Shown piece by piece: positions 1 through 7,374 of a stretch of DNA of 64,000 nucleotides. Below the pieces are notes generated by a model, which saw nothing but the letters and a program-made list of their open reading frames with translations, had not been told where the DNA came from and made no database searches. The DNA is from Mycobacterium sp. ACS1612 (GTDB taxonomy: Bacteria; Actinomycetota; Actinomycetes; Mycobacteriales; Mycobacteriaceae). The translations under genes were made by a program, and so were the position numbers. The first letter of the stretch is position 1. Each line of letters opens with the position of its first letter. The DNA is taken from the NCBI RefSeq assembly GCF_001667505.1, contig NZ_LZHZ01000049.1, forward strand, positions 1 to 64,000, given 5' to 3'.

Positions 1-70
1 CGGCCAATACCGCCAGCACCAGCCGCGTCTTCTCCTCGGCCGGGATCTTCGTTCGTCGTGATCGGACCAT
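1..70 (-). CDS. Transposase N-terminus (partial, continues off left edge)
   Basis: Reading leftward from an ATG at 68-70, 23 codons are open to the window edge. The peptide begins MVRSRRTKIPAEEK and continues TRLVLAVLA. This basic start followed by a PAEEKTRLVL-type segment resembles the helix-turn-helix N-terminus of OrfA-type insertion-sequence transposases, which read [ST]PEEKxRIVLxVLAGE. Only the first part is visible, so the family and intactness cannot be judged. It is divergent from the DUF222/HNH gene at 160. No terminal inverted repeat was identified between the two. Confidence 0.5.
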   Translation of the reverse strand, partial: MVRSRRTKIPAEEKTRLVLAVLA

Positions 71-146
71 GATCCACTCAACCTCCTCGACAGCCACGCT
101 GTGAATACCGCGACCCTGTCAGACAGTTTGAGTCAGTGGACAATGG

Positions 147-152
147 TAGTGT
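147..152 (+). promoter_or_regulatory. -10 element for a leaderless transcript of the DUF222/HNH gene
   Basis: TAGTGT fits the mycobacterial TANNNT -10 pattern and ends eight bases before the ATG at 160. Transcription would therefore start at or next to the A of the start codon. No good -35 box is seen. The assignment rests on spacing only. Confidence 0.45.
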
Positions 153-167
153 CGAACACATGTTCGA
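152..167. promoter_or_regulatory. LexA SOS box
   Basis: TCGAACACATGTTCGA is a perfect palindrome matching the mycobacterial LexA consensus TCGAAC-N4-GTTCGA. It spans the proposed transcription and translation start (ATG 160-162) and abuts the -10 element. LexA bound here would block initiation, so the gene should be induced by DNA damage. SOS boxes in front of 13E12-family genes are established for M. tuberculosis. Confidence 0.9.
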
Positions 168-1446
168 TTCGACGGGGTTGGCGGTGGTGGATCCGCTGGC
201 CGATGAGGCCGCCTTGGTTGAGCAGATCGCGTGGTTGGAGGGGGTGAAGTCGGCCGCGGCGGCGGGGCAGGCCCGCGCGGCGGCGGCGTTGGCGGAGGCG
301 CGGCGTGCGGCCGAGGCGGCTGCCGGGGTGCCCAAGTCCAAACAGGGTCGAGGCGTGGCCAGTGAGGTGGCGTTGGCCCGTCGCGAATCGCCGAACAAGG
401 GTGGGCGGTTGTTGGGGTTGGCTACCGCGTTGGTCCACGAGATGCCGCACACCCTGGCCGCCATGGAATGCGGGGCGCTCTCGGAGTGGCGCGCAACGTT
501 GATCGCCCGCGAATCGGCCTGTCTGAGTGTGGCGCATCGGCGGTTGTTGGATGCCGAGATGTGCGCCGAGGTGGCCGGTCTGCAGGGGTGCGGTGATGGG
601 CGCATCAGCGCCAGGGCCAAGGAGATCGCTGCCCGGTTGGATGCGGCGGCGGTGGTCGATCGCGCGGCCAAGGCCGAGGCCGATCGCACCGCGACGATCC
701 GGCCGGCGCCCGACTGCATGGCCTATGTGACGGTGTTGTTGCCGATGCGCCAGGGCGTGGGCATGTGGGCGGCGTTGAAACGCCAAGCCGATGTCACCGT
801 TGATCAGCGTTCGCGCGGTCAGGTGATGGCCGATACCGCCTATGAGCGCATCACCGGGTGCCCGGCCGAGCAGCCGCAGTCGGTGGCGGTGAATCTAGTG
901 ATGACCGATGCGGCGTTGTTCGGCGCGGACAACGCGGCTGCGGTATTGGATGGCTACGGGCCGATTCCGGCGTCGTTGGCCCAGCAGTTGGTCGGTGACG
1001 CTGTCACCGACGCGACGGCGGTGGCCACGTTGCGGCGGCTGTATCGCCATCCCGGCAGTGGGGCGTTGGTGGCGATGGAGTCGCGGGCGCGGTTGTTTCC
1101 CAAGGGGTTGGCGGCGTTCATCGGGATCCGGGATCGCACGTGTCGCACTCCCTATTGTGATGCCCCGATTCGGCATCGTGATCATGCGACACCGCGTAAC
1201 CGAGGTGGCCCGACCAGTGCGCTCAACGGGTTGGGGGAGTGCGAGCGGTGCAACTACGTCAAAGAAGCACCGGGCTGGCAGGTGTCTACCAGCCAGGACA
1301 ACGCCACCCACACCGCTGACTTCCGCACACCCACCGGCGCCACCTACCGTTCGACCGCGCCACCACTGCCGGGTGCGCTGATGATCACCATCAGCGAACT
1401 CGAAGTACGAATCGGCGTCACCCTCACCGACCTCCACGCAGCCTGA
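160..1446 (+). CDS. DUF222 / HNH endonuclease domain protein (13E12 repeat family)
   Basis: The 428-residue protein has an alanine-rich helical DUF222 region over most of its length. A C-terminal HNH nuclease-like domain lies at about residues 323-375, with zinc-type cysteines (CRTPYC and CERCN) around an HRDH core and a PRNRGG turn. This layout is typical of the actinobacterial 13E12 family, whose members are often repeated in a genome. I chose the ATG at 160 over an upstream GTG at 136 because it lies in the SOS box, has a -10 at the right distance and starts like the family (MFDSTGL). The role is unproven; a DNA-damage-linked nuclease is the usual inference. It converges on the aldehyde dehydrogenase with a 6-base gap. 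Confidence 0.9.
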   Translation: MFDSTGLAVVDPLADEAALVEQIAWLEGVKSAAAAGQARAAAALAEARRAAEAAAGVPKSKQGRGVASEVALARRESPNKGGRLLGLATALVHEMPHTLAAMECGALSEWRATLIARESACLSVAHRRLLDAEMCAEVAGLQGCGDGRISARAKEIAARLDAAAVVDRAAKAEADRTATIRPAPDCMAYVTVLLPMRQGVGMWAALKRQADVTVDQRSRGQVMADTAYERITGCPAEQPQSVAVNLVMTDAALFGADNAAAVLDGYGPIPASLAQQLVGDAVTDATAVATLRRLYRHPGSGALVAMESRARLFPKGLAAFIGIRDRTCRTPYCDAPIRHRDHATPRNRGGPTSALNGLGECERCNYVKEAPGWQVSTSQDNATHTADFRTPTGATYRSTAPPLPGALMITISELEVRIGVTLTDLHAA

Positions 1447-1452
1447 CATCTG

Positions 1453-2901
1453 TCAGCTATTTCCGGCAACCGCAATCGATTTGGTGTCCGTGTAGCTGTC
1501 GATACCCTCGCGGCCGAGTTCGCGTCCGTAGCCGCTGGCCTTCACGCCGCCGAAAGGCGCGAAGGGGTCCATGGTGTAGCCCTGGTTGACGCCGAACGTT
1601 CCGGTGCGCACCGCGGCCGCCACTTGGAGACCGCGCTCGATGTCGTCCGTCCACACCGAACCCGCGAGCCCGTAGTCGGAGTCGTTGGCGATGGACACCG
1701 CTTCGTCCTCGTCGGCGTAAGAGATCACCGTCAGCACCGGGCCGAAGATCTCCTCGCGCGCGATCCGCATCGAGTTGTCGGCATCGGCGAACAGCGTCGG
1801 CTTGACGTACCAGCCGCGGTCAAGCCCGTCCGGCATTTCGGGGCCACCGACGACAAGGCGCGCGCCTTGGCCCAGGCCGCTCTCGATGTAGCCGCGGACG
1901 CGCTGTTGCTGGCGTTGCGCGACAAGGGGACCCACCTGCGTCGCGCTGTCCGTCGGATCGCCGACGACCATCGACATCATCTCTGCGGCCAGCGCATCGG
2001 TGAAATCGTCAGCCCGAGTCGCGGGCACCAGGATGCGGGTCAGCGCGTTGCAGATCTGCCCGCTGTTCGACAGGCTGGCCGACCGCACGCCCTTGGCTAC
2101 GGCCGCCGGGTCGGCGTCGGCGAGCACGATCGCGGCGGACTTGCCGCCCAGTTCGAGGCTGACGCGGCGCAGGTCCGGTGCGCATGCCGCCGCGACGGCC
2201 TTGCCCGCCGCCGTCGATCCGGTGAACGAAACCTTGTCCACACCAGGGTGTTTCACCAGATACTCGCCGAGTCCGGCGTCGCCGGGAAGCACACTAACCA
2301 CGCCGTCCGGCAGCCCCGCCTCGGCGATCATCTCGGCGAGCAGCAGCGCGTTCAGCGGTGATTCCGGCGCAGGCTTGACGATCACGCTGCAGCCGGCCAG
2401 CAGCGCGGGAACGAGTTTGGTGGCGATCAGGAATTGCGGCATGTTCCACGGCACGATCGCGGCGACGACGCCGATTGGCTCACGCCGGATGTGGATGTCG
2501 GCGCCGTAGCGCCCCGGCCGCGCCTCATGCCACGGATAAGACTCGGCCACATCGCAGAACGCGGTCATCATCATCGCGGGCAGACCGACCTGCGCGCGCT
2601 GCGCGAAGCTGATCGGCGCGCCGACCTCGGAGGTGATCACGTCGGCCATTCCGGAGCGGCGTTCGGCGTAGATCTTGGCCAGTTTGCGCACGGCGTCGAT
2701 CCGCTCCGCGGGATCCTGTCGCGACCACGGACCGGTGTCGAACGCTTCCCGCGCCGCCGCGACGGCCGCGTCGACGTCATCGGGTGCCGCGGCGGCAACG
2801 TGCGCCACAAGCTGCTCGGAGTGCGGGGAAATCACCTCGATACGGCGGTCGGTGCTCGGCTTCGCCCAGTGGCCCCCGATGAACAGCGCATCCTGACGCA
2901 A
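1453..2901 (-). CDS. NAD(P)-dependent aldehyde dehydrogenase
   Basis: The 482-residue protein has the full aldehyde dehydrogenase fold. PWNMP near residue 151 contributes the oxyanion Asn. FTGST lies near 226, the general base Glu is at about 250 (LELGGKS), and the nucleophile Cys is at about 284 (SGQICNALTR). It should oxidise an aldehyde to the acid in the cytosol. The start is TTG at 2901, supported by a GAGGAG ribosome site eight bases upstream; no better start lies close. It is divergent from Rieske oxygenase 1, and the shared intergenic region holds a MarR-type operator (2934-2947). It is probably co-regulated with the oxygenase cluster. The substrate is unknown. Confidence 0.93.
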   Translation of the reverse strand: MRQDALFIGGHWAKPSTDRRIEVISPHSEQLVAHVAAAAPDDVDAAVAAAREAFDTGPWSRQDPAERIDAVRKLAKIYAERRSGMADVITSEVGAPISFAQRAQVGLPAMMMTAFCDVAESYPWHEARPGRYGADIHIRREPIGVVAAIVPWNMPQFLIATKLVPALLAGCSVIVKPAPESPLNALLLAEMIAEAGLPDGVVSVLPGDAGLGEYLVKHPGVDKVSFTGSTAAGKAVAAACAPDLRRVSLELGGKSAAIVLADADPAAVAKGVRSASLSNSGQICNALTRILVPATRADDFTDALAAEMMSMVVGDPTDSATQVGPLVAQRQQQRVRGYIESGLGQGARLVVGGPEMPDGLDRGWYVKPTLFADADNSMRIAREEIFGPVLTVISYADEDEAVSIANDSDYGLAGSVWTDDIERGLQVAAAVRTGTFGVNQGYTMDPFAPFGGVKASGYGRELGREGIDSYTDTKSIAVAGNS

Positions 2902-2933
2902 TCGACCGTCTCCTCATCCGCGGCGCAACACTA

Positions 2934-2947
2934 ATATCAACTACTTG
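2934..2947 (-). promoter_or_regulatory. Putative MarR operator, divergent aldehyde dehydrogenase / Rieske promoters
   Basis: ATATCAACTACTTG on the plus strand is the exact reverse complement of CAAGTAGTTGATAT at 6280-6293. The 14-base identity is too long to be expected by chance at two cluster promoters. It sits 33 bases before the Rieske ATG (2981) and 32 bases before the aldehyde dehydrogenase TTG (2901), so one bound regulator could control both. The marR gene at 5823 is the obvious candidate. Confidence 0.65.
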
Positions 2948-2980
2948 TTATTGCTGCTGACAGCATATACCGTCGGCGCT

Positions 2981-4246
2981 ATGGCTCGTTTCCCGAAACC
3001 GCCCGAAGGTAGCTGGACCCAGCACTACCCGGAACTGGGAACAGAACCGGTGTCCTACGAGGATTCGATCAGTCCGGAGTTCTACGAACTCGAGCGCAAA
3101 GCAGTCTTCAAACGTGCATGGCTGAATGTCGGTCGGATCGAACAGCTTCCCCGCAAGGGCAGCTATTTCACCAAGGAACTGAAGGTCGCCAACACGTCGA
3201 TCATCGTGGTGCGCACGACGGCAGGTGAGATCAAGGCGTATCACAACATCTGCAGACATCGCGGCAACAAGCTGGTGTGGAACGACATGCCCCTCGAGGA
3301 GACCAGTGGGGTCTGCAGGCAGTTCACCTGCAAGTACCACGCCTGGCGCTACGACCTCGACGGCAACCTGACCTTCGTCCAGCAGGAGGAGGAGTTCTTC
3401 GATCTCGACAAGAGCCGATACGGACTCGTCAGGGTGCACTGCGACGTCTGGGAAGGTTTCATCTTCGTCAACTTCGCGGACGAACCCGAGCAGACCCTGC
3501 GGGACTTTCTCGGCCCGATGATCACCGGTCTGGAAGGCTACCCGTTCGACCAGATGACGTCGCGGTTTTACTACCGCTCCGACGTGAAGGCCAACTGGAA
3601 GCTCTACATGGACGCGTTCCAGGAGTTCTATCACGCACCCGTACTGCATGCGAACCAGTCGCCCGCCAAATATTCGAAGGCGGCCGCCGAGGCCGGATTC
3701 GAAGCGCCGCACTACCGCATCGACGGCCCGCACCGGTTGGTCAGCACATCCGGAATTCGCGCGTGGGAGATGGACTCCGAGATGCGCAAACCGATCGAGG
3801 ACATCTGCCAGAGCGGGCTGTTCGGGCCATGGGACAAGCCGGACCTCGGTGCGATGCCGGACGGCCTCAATCCGGCGAAATGCGACCCGTGGGGCCTTGA
3901 TTCGTTCCAGCTGTTCCCGAACTTCGTGATCCTGATCTGGGGCCAGGGCTGGTACCTGACCTACCACTACTGGCCGACGTCCTACAACTCGCACATCTTC
4001 GAGGGCACAGCGTATTTCCCGCGGCCGCGCACTCCGAGGGAGCGCATCGCGCAAGAACTGGCGGCGGTGTCGTTCAAGGAGTACAGCCTTCAGGACGCGA
4101 ACACGTTGGAGGCCACTCAGACGATGGTGGAGTCCGGCGTCGTCGACAAGTTCCTGCTGTGCGACCAAGAGGTGTTGATCCGCCATCTACACAGGGAGAC
4201 CGCGGCGTGGGTGGACGATTACCAGCGCAGGACGGTGACGGTATGA
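2981..4246 (+). CDS. Rieske non-haem iron oxygenase alpha subunit 1
   Basis: The 421-residue protein has an N-terminal Rieske domain with 2Fe-2S ligands C91-x-H93 and C117-x2-H120. The catalytic domain carries the mononuclear iron motif NWKLYMDAFQEFYH with H218 and H223. It should use O2 and electrons from a ferredoxin to hydroxylate or demethylate an organic substrate. I chose the ATG at 2981 (MARFPKPPEGSW) because the paralogue at 7375 starts the same way (MARWPKPAEGSW); an upstream in-frame start at 2945 lies inside the operator. The stop overlaps the next gene by ATGA. The two paralogues share their motif positions exactly, which points to a duplication. The substrate cannot be told. Confidence 0.95.
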   Translation: MARFPKPPEGSWTQHYPELGTEPVSYEDSISPEFYELERKAVFKRAWLNVGRIEQLPRKGSYFTKELKVANTSIIVVRTTAGEIKAYHNICRHRGNKLVWNDMPLEETSGVCRQFTCKYHAWRYDLDGNLTFVQQEEEFFDLDKSRYGLVRVHCDVWEGFIFVNFADEPEQTLRDFLGPMITGLEGYPFDQMTSRFYYRSDVKANWKLYMDAFQEFYHAPVLHANQSPAKYSKAAAEAGFEAPHYRIDGPHRLVSTSGIRAWEMDSEMRKPIEDICQSGLFGPWDKPDLGAMPDGLNPAKCDPWGLDSFQLFPNFVILIWGQGWYLTYHYWPTSYNSHIFEGTAYFPRPRTPRERIAQELAAVSFKEYSLQDANTLEATQTMVESGVVDKFLLCDQEVLIRHLHRETAAWVDDYQRRTVTV

Positions 4247-4572
4247 CTGCCATGCTGCCCGCTGAATTCGCCGATCTGGAGCGATATTCCGACTGGTGTC
4301 TGGCGACCGAACCTGAGCGTTACGCCAAGCGGCTGGCCAGTTCGATGGCGGAGATGCAGGCGTTCTACGACGCGATCACACCGCGCGCGGAGGAAGCGAT
4401 CTCCTACTGCGACAAGTTTCCTCTCGACGACATGCCCGACGACGTCCTCAATCTGATGCATCTGCTGTATTCCATGATCATGGTGTCGTTTCCGGTCGAG
4501 TGTTGGAAGCAGCCGCGGGTACCGGATTCCGGTGCTGCGGCCATGGATTGCCTGTCCGAACCGGTGCCGTGA
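4243..4572 (+). CDS. Small helical protein paired with Rieske oxygenase 1
   Basis: This 109-residue protein is not one I can place in a family. It is acidic, apparently all-helical and lacks a signal peptide or cysteine cluster. It overlaps the Rieske stop by four bases (ATGA) and the next gene by GTGA, so the three are translationally coupled. A homologue follows Rieske oxygenase 2 at 8631. Both share YCDKFPLDD, PDD, LNL-HL-YSMIMVS and a CL-TEPER start region. The strict pairing suggests a small partner or beta-like subunit, although it does not resemble the NTF2-fold beta subunits of aromatic dioxygenases. The pairing is seen in the sequence; the role is inference. Confidence 0.85.
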   Translation: MTAMLPAEFADLERYSDWCLATEPERYAKRLASSMAEMQAFYDAITPRAEEAISYCDKFPLDDMPDDVLNLMHLLYSMIMVSFPVECWKQPRVPDSGAAAMDCLSEPVP

Positions 4573-5804
4573 CCACCGTCCTGCACGCGGCGCGGTGGGC
4601 CGACGTGGATGCCGGCGAGGTGCATTCGCCCGCCGTGGTGGTGGTCGACGGTGATCGAATCCAGGACGTCAATCCTGGTGAGCTGCCGCCTGATTCGACC
4701 GATATCGACCTCGGCGACGTCACCCTGTTGCCCGGGCTGATGGACATGGAACTCAACCTGCTGATCGGGGGACCGGGTGGCCCGGAAGGGCTACCGAACC
4801 CCATGCACGGCGTCCAGGACGATCCCGCGTACCGGACGCTGCGCGGCGCGGTGAACGCGCGAACCACACTCGAAGCCGGCTTCACGACCGTGCGCAATCT
4901 CGGGTTGATGGTGAAGACCGGCGGCTATCTGCTTGACGTCGCGCTGCAACGCGCCATCGACCAGGGGTGGCACCTCGGGCCGCGCATCTATCCGGCCGGA
5001 CACGCCGTCACGCCCTACGGCGGGCACCTTGACCCCACCGTCTTCCAACGGTTGGCGCCGGGCATCATGCCGCTCTCGGTGGCCGAGGGCATCGCCAACG
5101 GCGTCGACGACGTGCGGGCCTGCGTGCGATACCAGATCCGGCACGGCGCCAAACTGATCAAGGTGTCCGCGTCGGGCGGGGTGATGTCGCACAGCACCGC
5201 CCCCGGCGCCCAGCAGTACTCCGACGACGAGTTCGCCGCGATTGCCGACGAGGCGCACCGCGCCGGTGTTCGGGTGGCCGCACATGCCGTGGGCGACAGC
5301 GCGATTCGTGCCTGCATCCGAGCCGGTATCGACTGCATCGAGCACGGTTTCCTGGCCTCCGACGAGACCATTCAGATGATGGTCGACCACGGCACGTTTC
5401 TGGTCTCCACCACCTATCTCACCGAAGCGATGGCCGTCGACCGCATCGCACCCGAACTGCGCAAGAAGGCCGAAGAGGTGTTCCCGCGCGCCCAGTCGAT
5501 GCTGCCGAAGGCGATCGCAGCGGGCGTGCGGATCGCGTGCGGAACCGACGCCCCAGCGATTCCGCACGGGCAGAACGCAAAAGAACTCTGCGCCTTGGTG
5601 GATCGGGGAATGACGCCGATGGAAGCGATCCGGGCTGCAACGGTCACCAGCGCGGAACTGATCGAGGCGGATCACGAATTGGGCCGTCTCGCACCTGGAT
5701 ACCTCGCCGACATCATCGCGGTGCCCGGCGATCCAGCACGCGACATCGCGACCACACTCGACGTGCGGTTCGTGATGAAGAACGGTCAGATCTACAAGCG
5801 CTGA
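4569..5804 (+). CDS. Amidohydrolase-superfamily protein lacking the HxH metal motif
   Basis: The 411-residue protein resembles imidazolonepropionase/prolidase-type amidohydrolases. Visible core elements are a KVSASGG strand with the bridging Lys, VAAHAVGD and CIEHG histidines, and GTDAP with the catalytic Asp. However, the strand-1 motif after PGLMDM reads ELN (residues 61-63), where the family has HxH. Two metal ligands are therefore missing, and it may be mononuclear or non-hydrolytic. The GTG at 4569 is preferred because it gives a GTGA overlap with the upstream gene; an upstream ATG at 4500 would overlap that gene by over 70 bases. It sits in the Rieske 1 operon, with marR following after 18 bases. 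Confidence 0.88.
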   Translation: MTTVLHAARWADVDAGEVHSPAVVVVDGDRIQDVNPGELPPDSTDIDLGDVTLLPGLMDMELNLLIGGPGGPEGLPNPMHGVQDDPAYRTLRGAVNARTTLEAGFTTVRNLGLMVKTGGYLLDVALQRAIDQGWHLGPRIYPAGHAVTPYGGHLDPTVFQRLAPGIMPLSVAEGIANGVDDVRACVRYQIRHGAKLIKVSASGGVMSHSTAPGAQQYSDDEFAAIADEAHRAGVRVAAHAVGDSAIRACIRAGIDCIEHGFLASDETIQMMVDHGTFLVSTTYLTEAMAVDRIAPELRKKAEEVFPRAQSMLPKAIAAGVRIACGTDAPAIPHGQNAKELCALVDRGMTPMEAIRAATVTSAELIEADHELGRLAPGYLADIIAVPGDPARDIATTLDVRFVMKNGQIYKR

Positions 5805-5822
5805 CGTCGACAGGAGGCGAGC

Positions 5823-6290
5823 GTGGAACAACGCGACAACATTCTCTGGCTGCTCAAGCAGGCCTGGTACTTCTCGCTGACGACGGTGAACGAGGCGGTC
5901 AGCGAGCACGGTGTGAGCACCGCGCAGATCGGCATGTTGCGCCAACTGGCCACCGAACCCGGTCTGTCCGGAGCGGACCTGGCTCGTCGGCTGCTGATCA
6001 GTCCGCAGGGCGTGCAACTGGCGCTCAAGGAATTGGAGCGGCGCGGTTTGGTCGAACGCAAACAGGACCCGCAACACGGCCGGATCTTGCAGGCGTTCCT
6101 GACCGATCACGGGCGCAAGGTCGCCGAGGCGGTGGTCAGCGATGCGATCGCCGCCAACGACAAGGTGTTCGGCGTGCTCACCGCCGAAGAACAGGAAACC
6201 CTGCGCGAGCTGCTCGGCCGCGTCATCGAGCAGGGCACCGGACACGCCCTGCACACCGACCATATCGGCCCCGACATAGCAAGTAGTTGA
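5823..6290 (+). CDS. MarR-family transcriptional regulator
   Basis: The 155-residue protein has the MarR winged-helix core: STAQIGMLRQLA, then ADLARRLLISPQGVQLALKE as the recognition region, followed by LERRGLVERK and a wing rich in D, H and R. It starts at GTG 5823 behind a strong AGGAGG at 5812-5817. It is the last gene of the Rieske 1 operon. Its stop codon lies inside the operator pair that precedes the ferredoxin operon. It probably represses both halves of the cluster and the divergent aldehyde dehydrogenase until a substrate or metabolite binds. The ligand is unknown. Confidence 0.92.
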   Translation: MEQRDNILWLLKQAWYFSLTTVNEAVSEHGVSTAQIGMLRQLATEPGLSGADLARRLLISPQGVQLALKELERRGLVERKQDPQHGRILQAFLTDHGRKVAEAVVSDAIAANDKVFGVLTAEEQETLRELLGRVIEQGTGHALHTDHIGPDIASS

Positions 6291-6313
6291 TATAGATGAC
6301 AAGTACTTGATAA
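6280..6313 (+). promoter_or_regulatory. Tandem MarR-type operators before the ferredoxin operon
   Basis: CAAGTAGTTGATAT (6280-6293) and CAAGTACTTGATAA (6300-6313) are direct copies set 20 bases apart, about two helical turns. CAAGTACTTG in the second copy is a perfect 10-base palindrome. A third copy in the opposite orientation is at 2934-2947. The repeats overlap the end of marR and cover the promoter of the next operon. Confidence 0.65.
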
Positions 6314-6314
6314 T
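6287..6314 (+). promoter_or_regulatory. Sigma-A-type promoter of the ferredoxin operon
   Basis: TTGATA (6287-6292) and GATAAT (6309-6314) are separated by 16 bases, close to the vegetative consensus. The -35 lies in operator copy 1 and the -10 in copy 2, so a bound repressor would cover both. The expected start of transcription falls at about 6321-6325, at the ATG 6325. A leaderless mRNA is likely. Confidence 0.55.
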
Positions 6315-6324
6315 GTTGGTGTCG

Positions 6325-6609
6325 ATGAGCGAGGACACCGAGAAGGTCGTCATCGAGTTGAACCGGGGCACGACGACCGCCGCTTACCGGGCCGGCGATA
6401 CGTTGCTGCAGACCGCCCGTATCGCCGGGCTGCAGGCGCCGTACTCGTGCGAAACCGGTTCGTGCGGAACGTGTATGGCGCGCATCGTCGAAGGTGCTGC
6501 CCGGATGGTGAACAACGACGCGCTCGAAGACGACGAGGTGGCCGAGGGCTGGGTGCTGACCTGCCAGGCGCTGCCGACCAGCCGCACCGTTCGAGTGGTC
6601 TACGAATAG
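6325..6609 (+). CDS. Plant-type 2Fe-2S ferredoxin
   Basis: The 94-residue protein carries the C-x4-C-x2-C cluster motif (CETGSCGTC) and a later cysteine in LTCQA, as in plant-type 2Fe-2S ferredoxins. It should feed electrons to the Rieske oxygenases encoded on either side. No reductase domain or separate reductase gene is present in this cluster. The ATG at 6325 (MSEDTEK) is chosen because the promoter predicts transcription starting there; an ATG at 6313 lies in the operator/-10 and has no ribosome site. The following SDR gene begins 9 bases after the stop. Confidence 0.92.
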   Translation: MSEDTEKVVIELNRGTTTAAYRAGDTLLQTARIAGLQAPYSCETGSCGTCMARIVEGAARMVNNDALEDDEVAEGWVLTCQALPTSRTVRVVYE

Positions 6610-6618
6610 GAGGCAGGC

Positions 6619-7362
6619 ATGAGTCGCGTCGCAGTGGTGACCGGCGGTGCTTCGGGCATGGGGGAGGCGACGTGCCACGAGTTGGGCAGGCGCGGGCACA
6701 AGGTCGCGGTGATGGACATCGACGGGCAAGCCGCACAACGGGTGTGTGAAGAACTGCGCGCCGAAGGCGTGACCGCGCTGGCGGTGGCGGCCGATGTCAG
6801 CGACCGCGCCGCGGTCGAGGAGGGCTTCGCGAAGGTGCGCAGCGAACTCGGGCCGGTGCATGTCCTGGTCACCAGCGCGGGCCTGGTCGATTTCGCGCCG
6901 TTCACTGAGATCACGCCCGAGGCGTGGGACCGGCTGATTGCGGTGAACCTGACCGGCACCTTCCACTGCTGTCAGGTCGCGATCGGCGACATGGTCGAGG
7001 CGGGGTGGGGTCGCATCGTAATGATCTCGTCGTCGAGCGCCCAGCGCGGCTCCCCGAGGATGGCGCACTACGCGGCCTCCAAGGGTGCTCTGCTGGCGCT
7101 GACGAAATCGCTTGCCCGCGAATATGGTCCGCTGGGGATCACGGTGAACAACATCCCGCCGTCGGCCATCGAGACGCCGATGCAGCATCAGTCGCAGGCC
7201 GCGGGGCATCTGCCGTCCAACGAGCAGATGGCGGTCAGCGTCCCGGTCGGCCATCTCGGAACCGGCGACGACATCGCCGCCGCGGTCGGATTCCTGTGCT
7301 CGGAGCAGGCCGGCTTCATCACCGGTCAGGTCCTGGGTGTCAACGGCGGGGCGGTGTTGTGA
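6619..7362 (+). CDS. Short-chain dehydrogenase/reductase
   Basis: The 247-residue classical SDR has the nucleotide loop TGGASGMGE near the N-terminus, an S-Y-K active site (SSSSAQRG then YAASK) and a C-terminal GxxLGVNGG. It should oxidise an alcohol or reduce a ketone with NAD(P). An AGGAGG site precedes the ATG at 6619. It lies between the ferredoxin and Rieske oxygenase 2. A related SDR is at 39232. The likely role is dehydrogenation of a diol or alcohol made by the oxygenase (inference). Confidence 0.93.
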   Translation: MSRVAVVTGGASGMGEATCHELGRRGHKVAVMDIDGQAAQRVCEELRAEGVTALAVAADVSDRAAVEEGFAKVRSELGPVHVLVTSAGLVDFAPFTEITPEAWDRLIAVNLTGTFHCCQVAIGDMVEAGWGRIVMISSSSAQRGSPRMAHYAASKGALLALTKSLAREYGPLGITVNNIPPSAIETPMQHQSQAAGHLPSNEQMAVSVPVGHLGTGDDIAAAVGFLCSEQAGFITGQVLGVNGGAVL

Positions 7363-7374
7363 GAGGAGGACAGG

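Noticed and set aside
2948..4186. Minus-strand open frame of 412 codons opposite Rieske oxygenase 1
   Set aside because: A similar mirror frame lies opposite Rieske oxygenase 2, which reflects conserved codon bias of the paralogues, not a second gene.
6280..6313. KstR2-type site (AnCAAGnnCTTGnT)
   Set aside because: The CAAGTACTTG core fits, but the flanking first A is absent and no KstR2 regulon genes adjoin. The neighbouring MarR is a simpler explanation. Binding tests would decide.
4791..6371. Minus-strand open frame of 526 codons opposite the amidohydrolase and marR
   Set aside because: It lies antisense to two genes with clear family motifs and overlapping-codon coupling. Its product is His/Arg/Gly-rich with no domain, as expected for the mirror frame of high-GC coding DNA.
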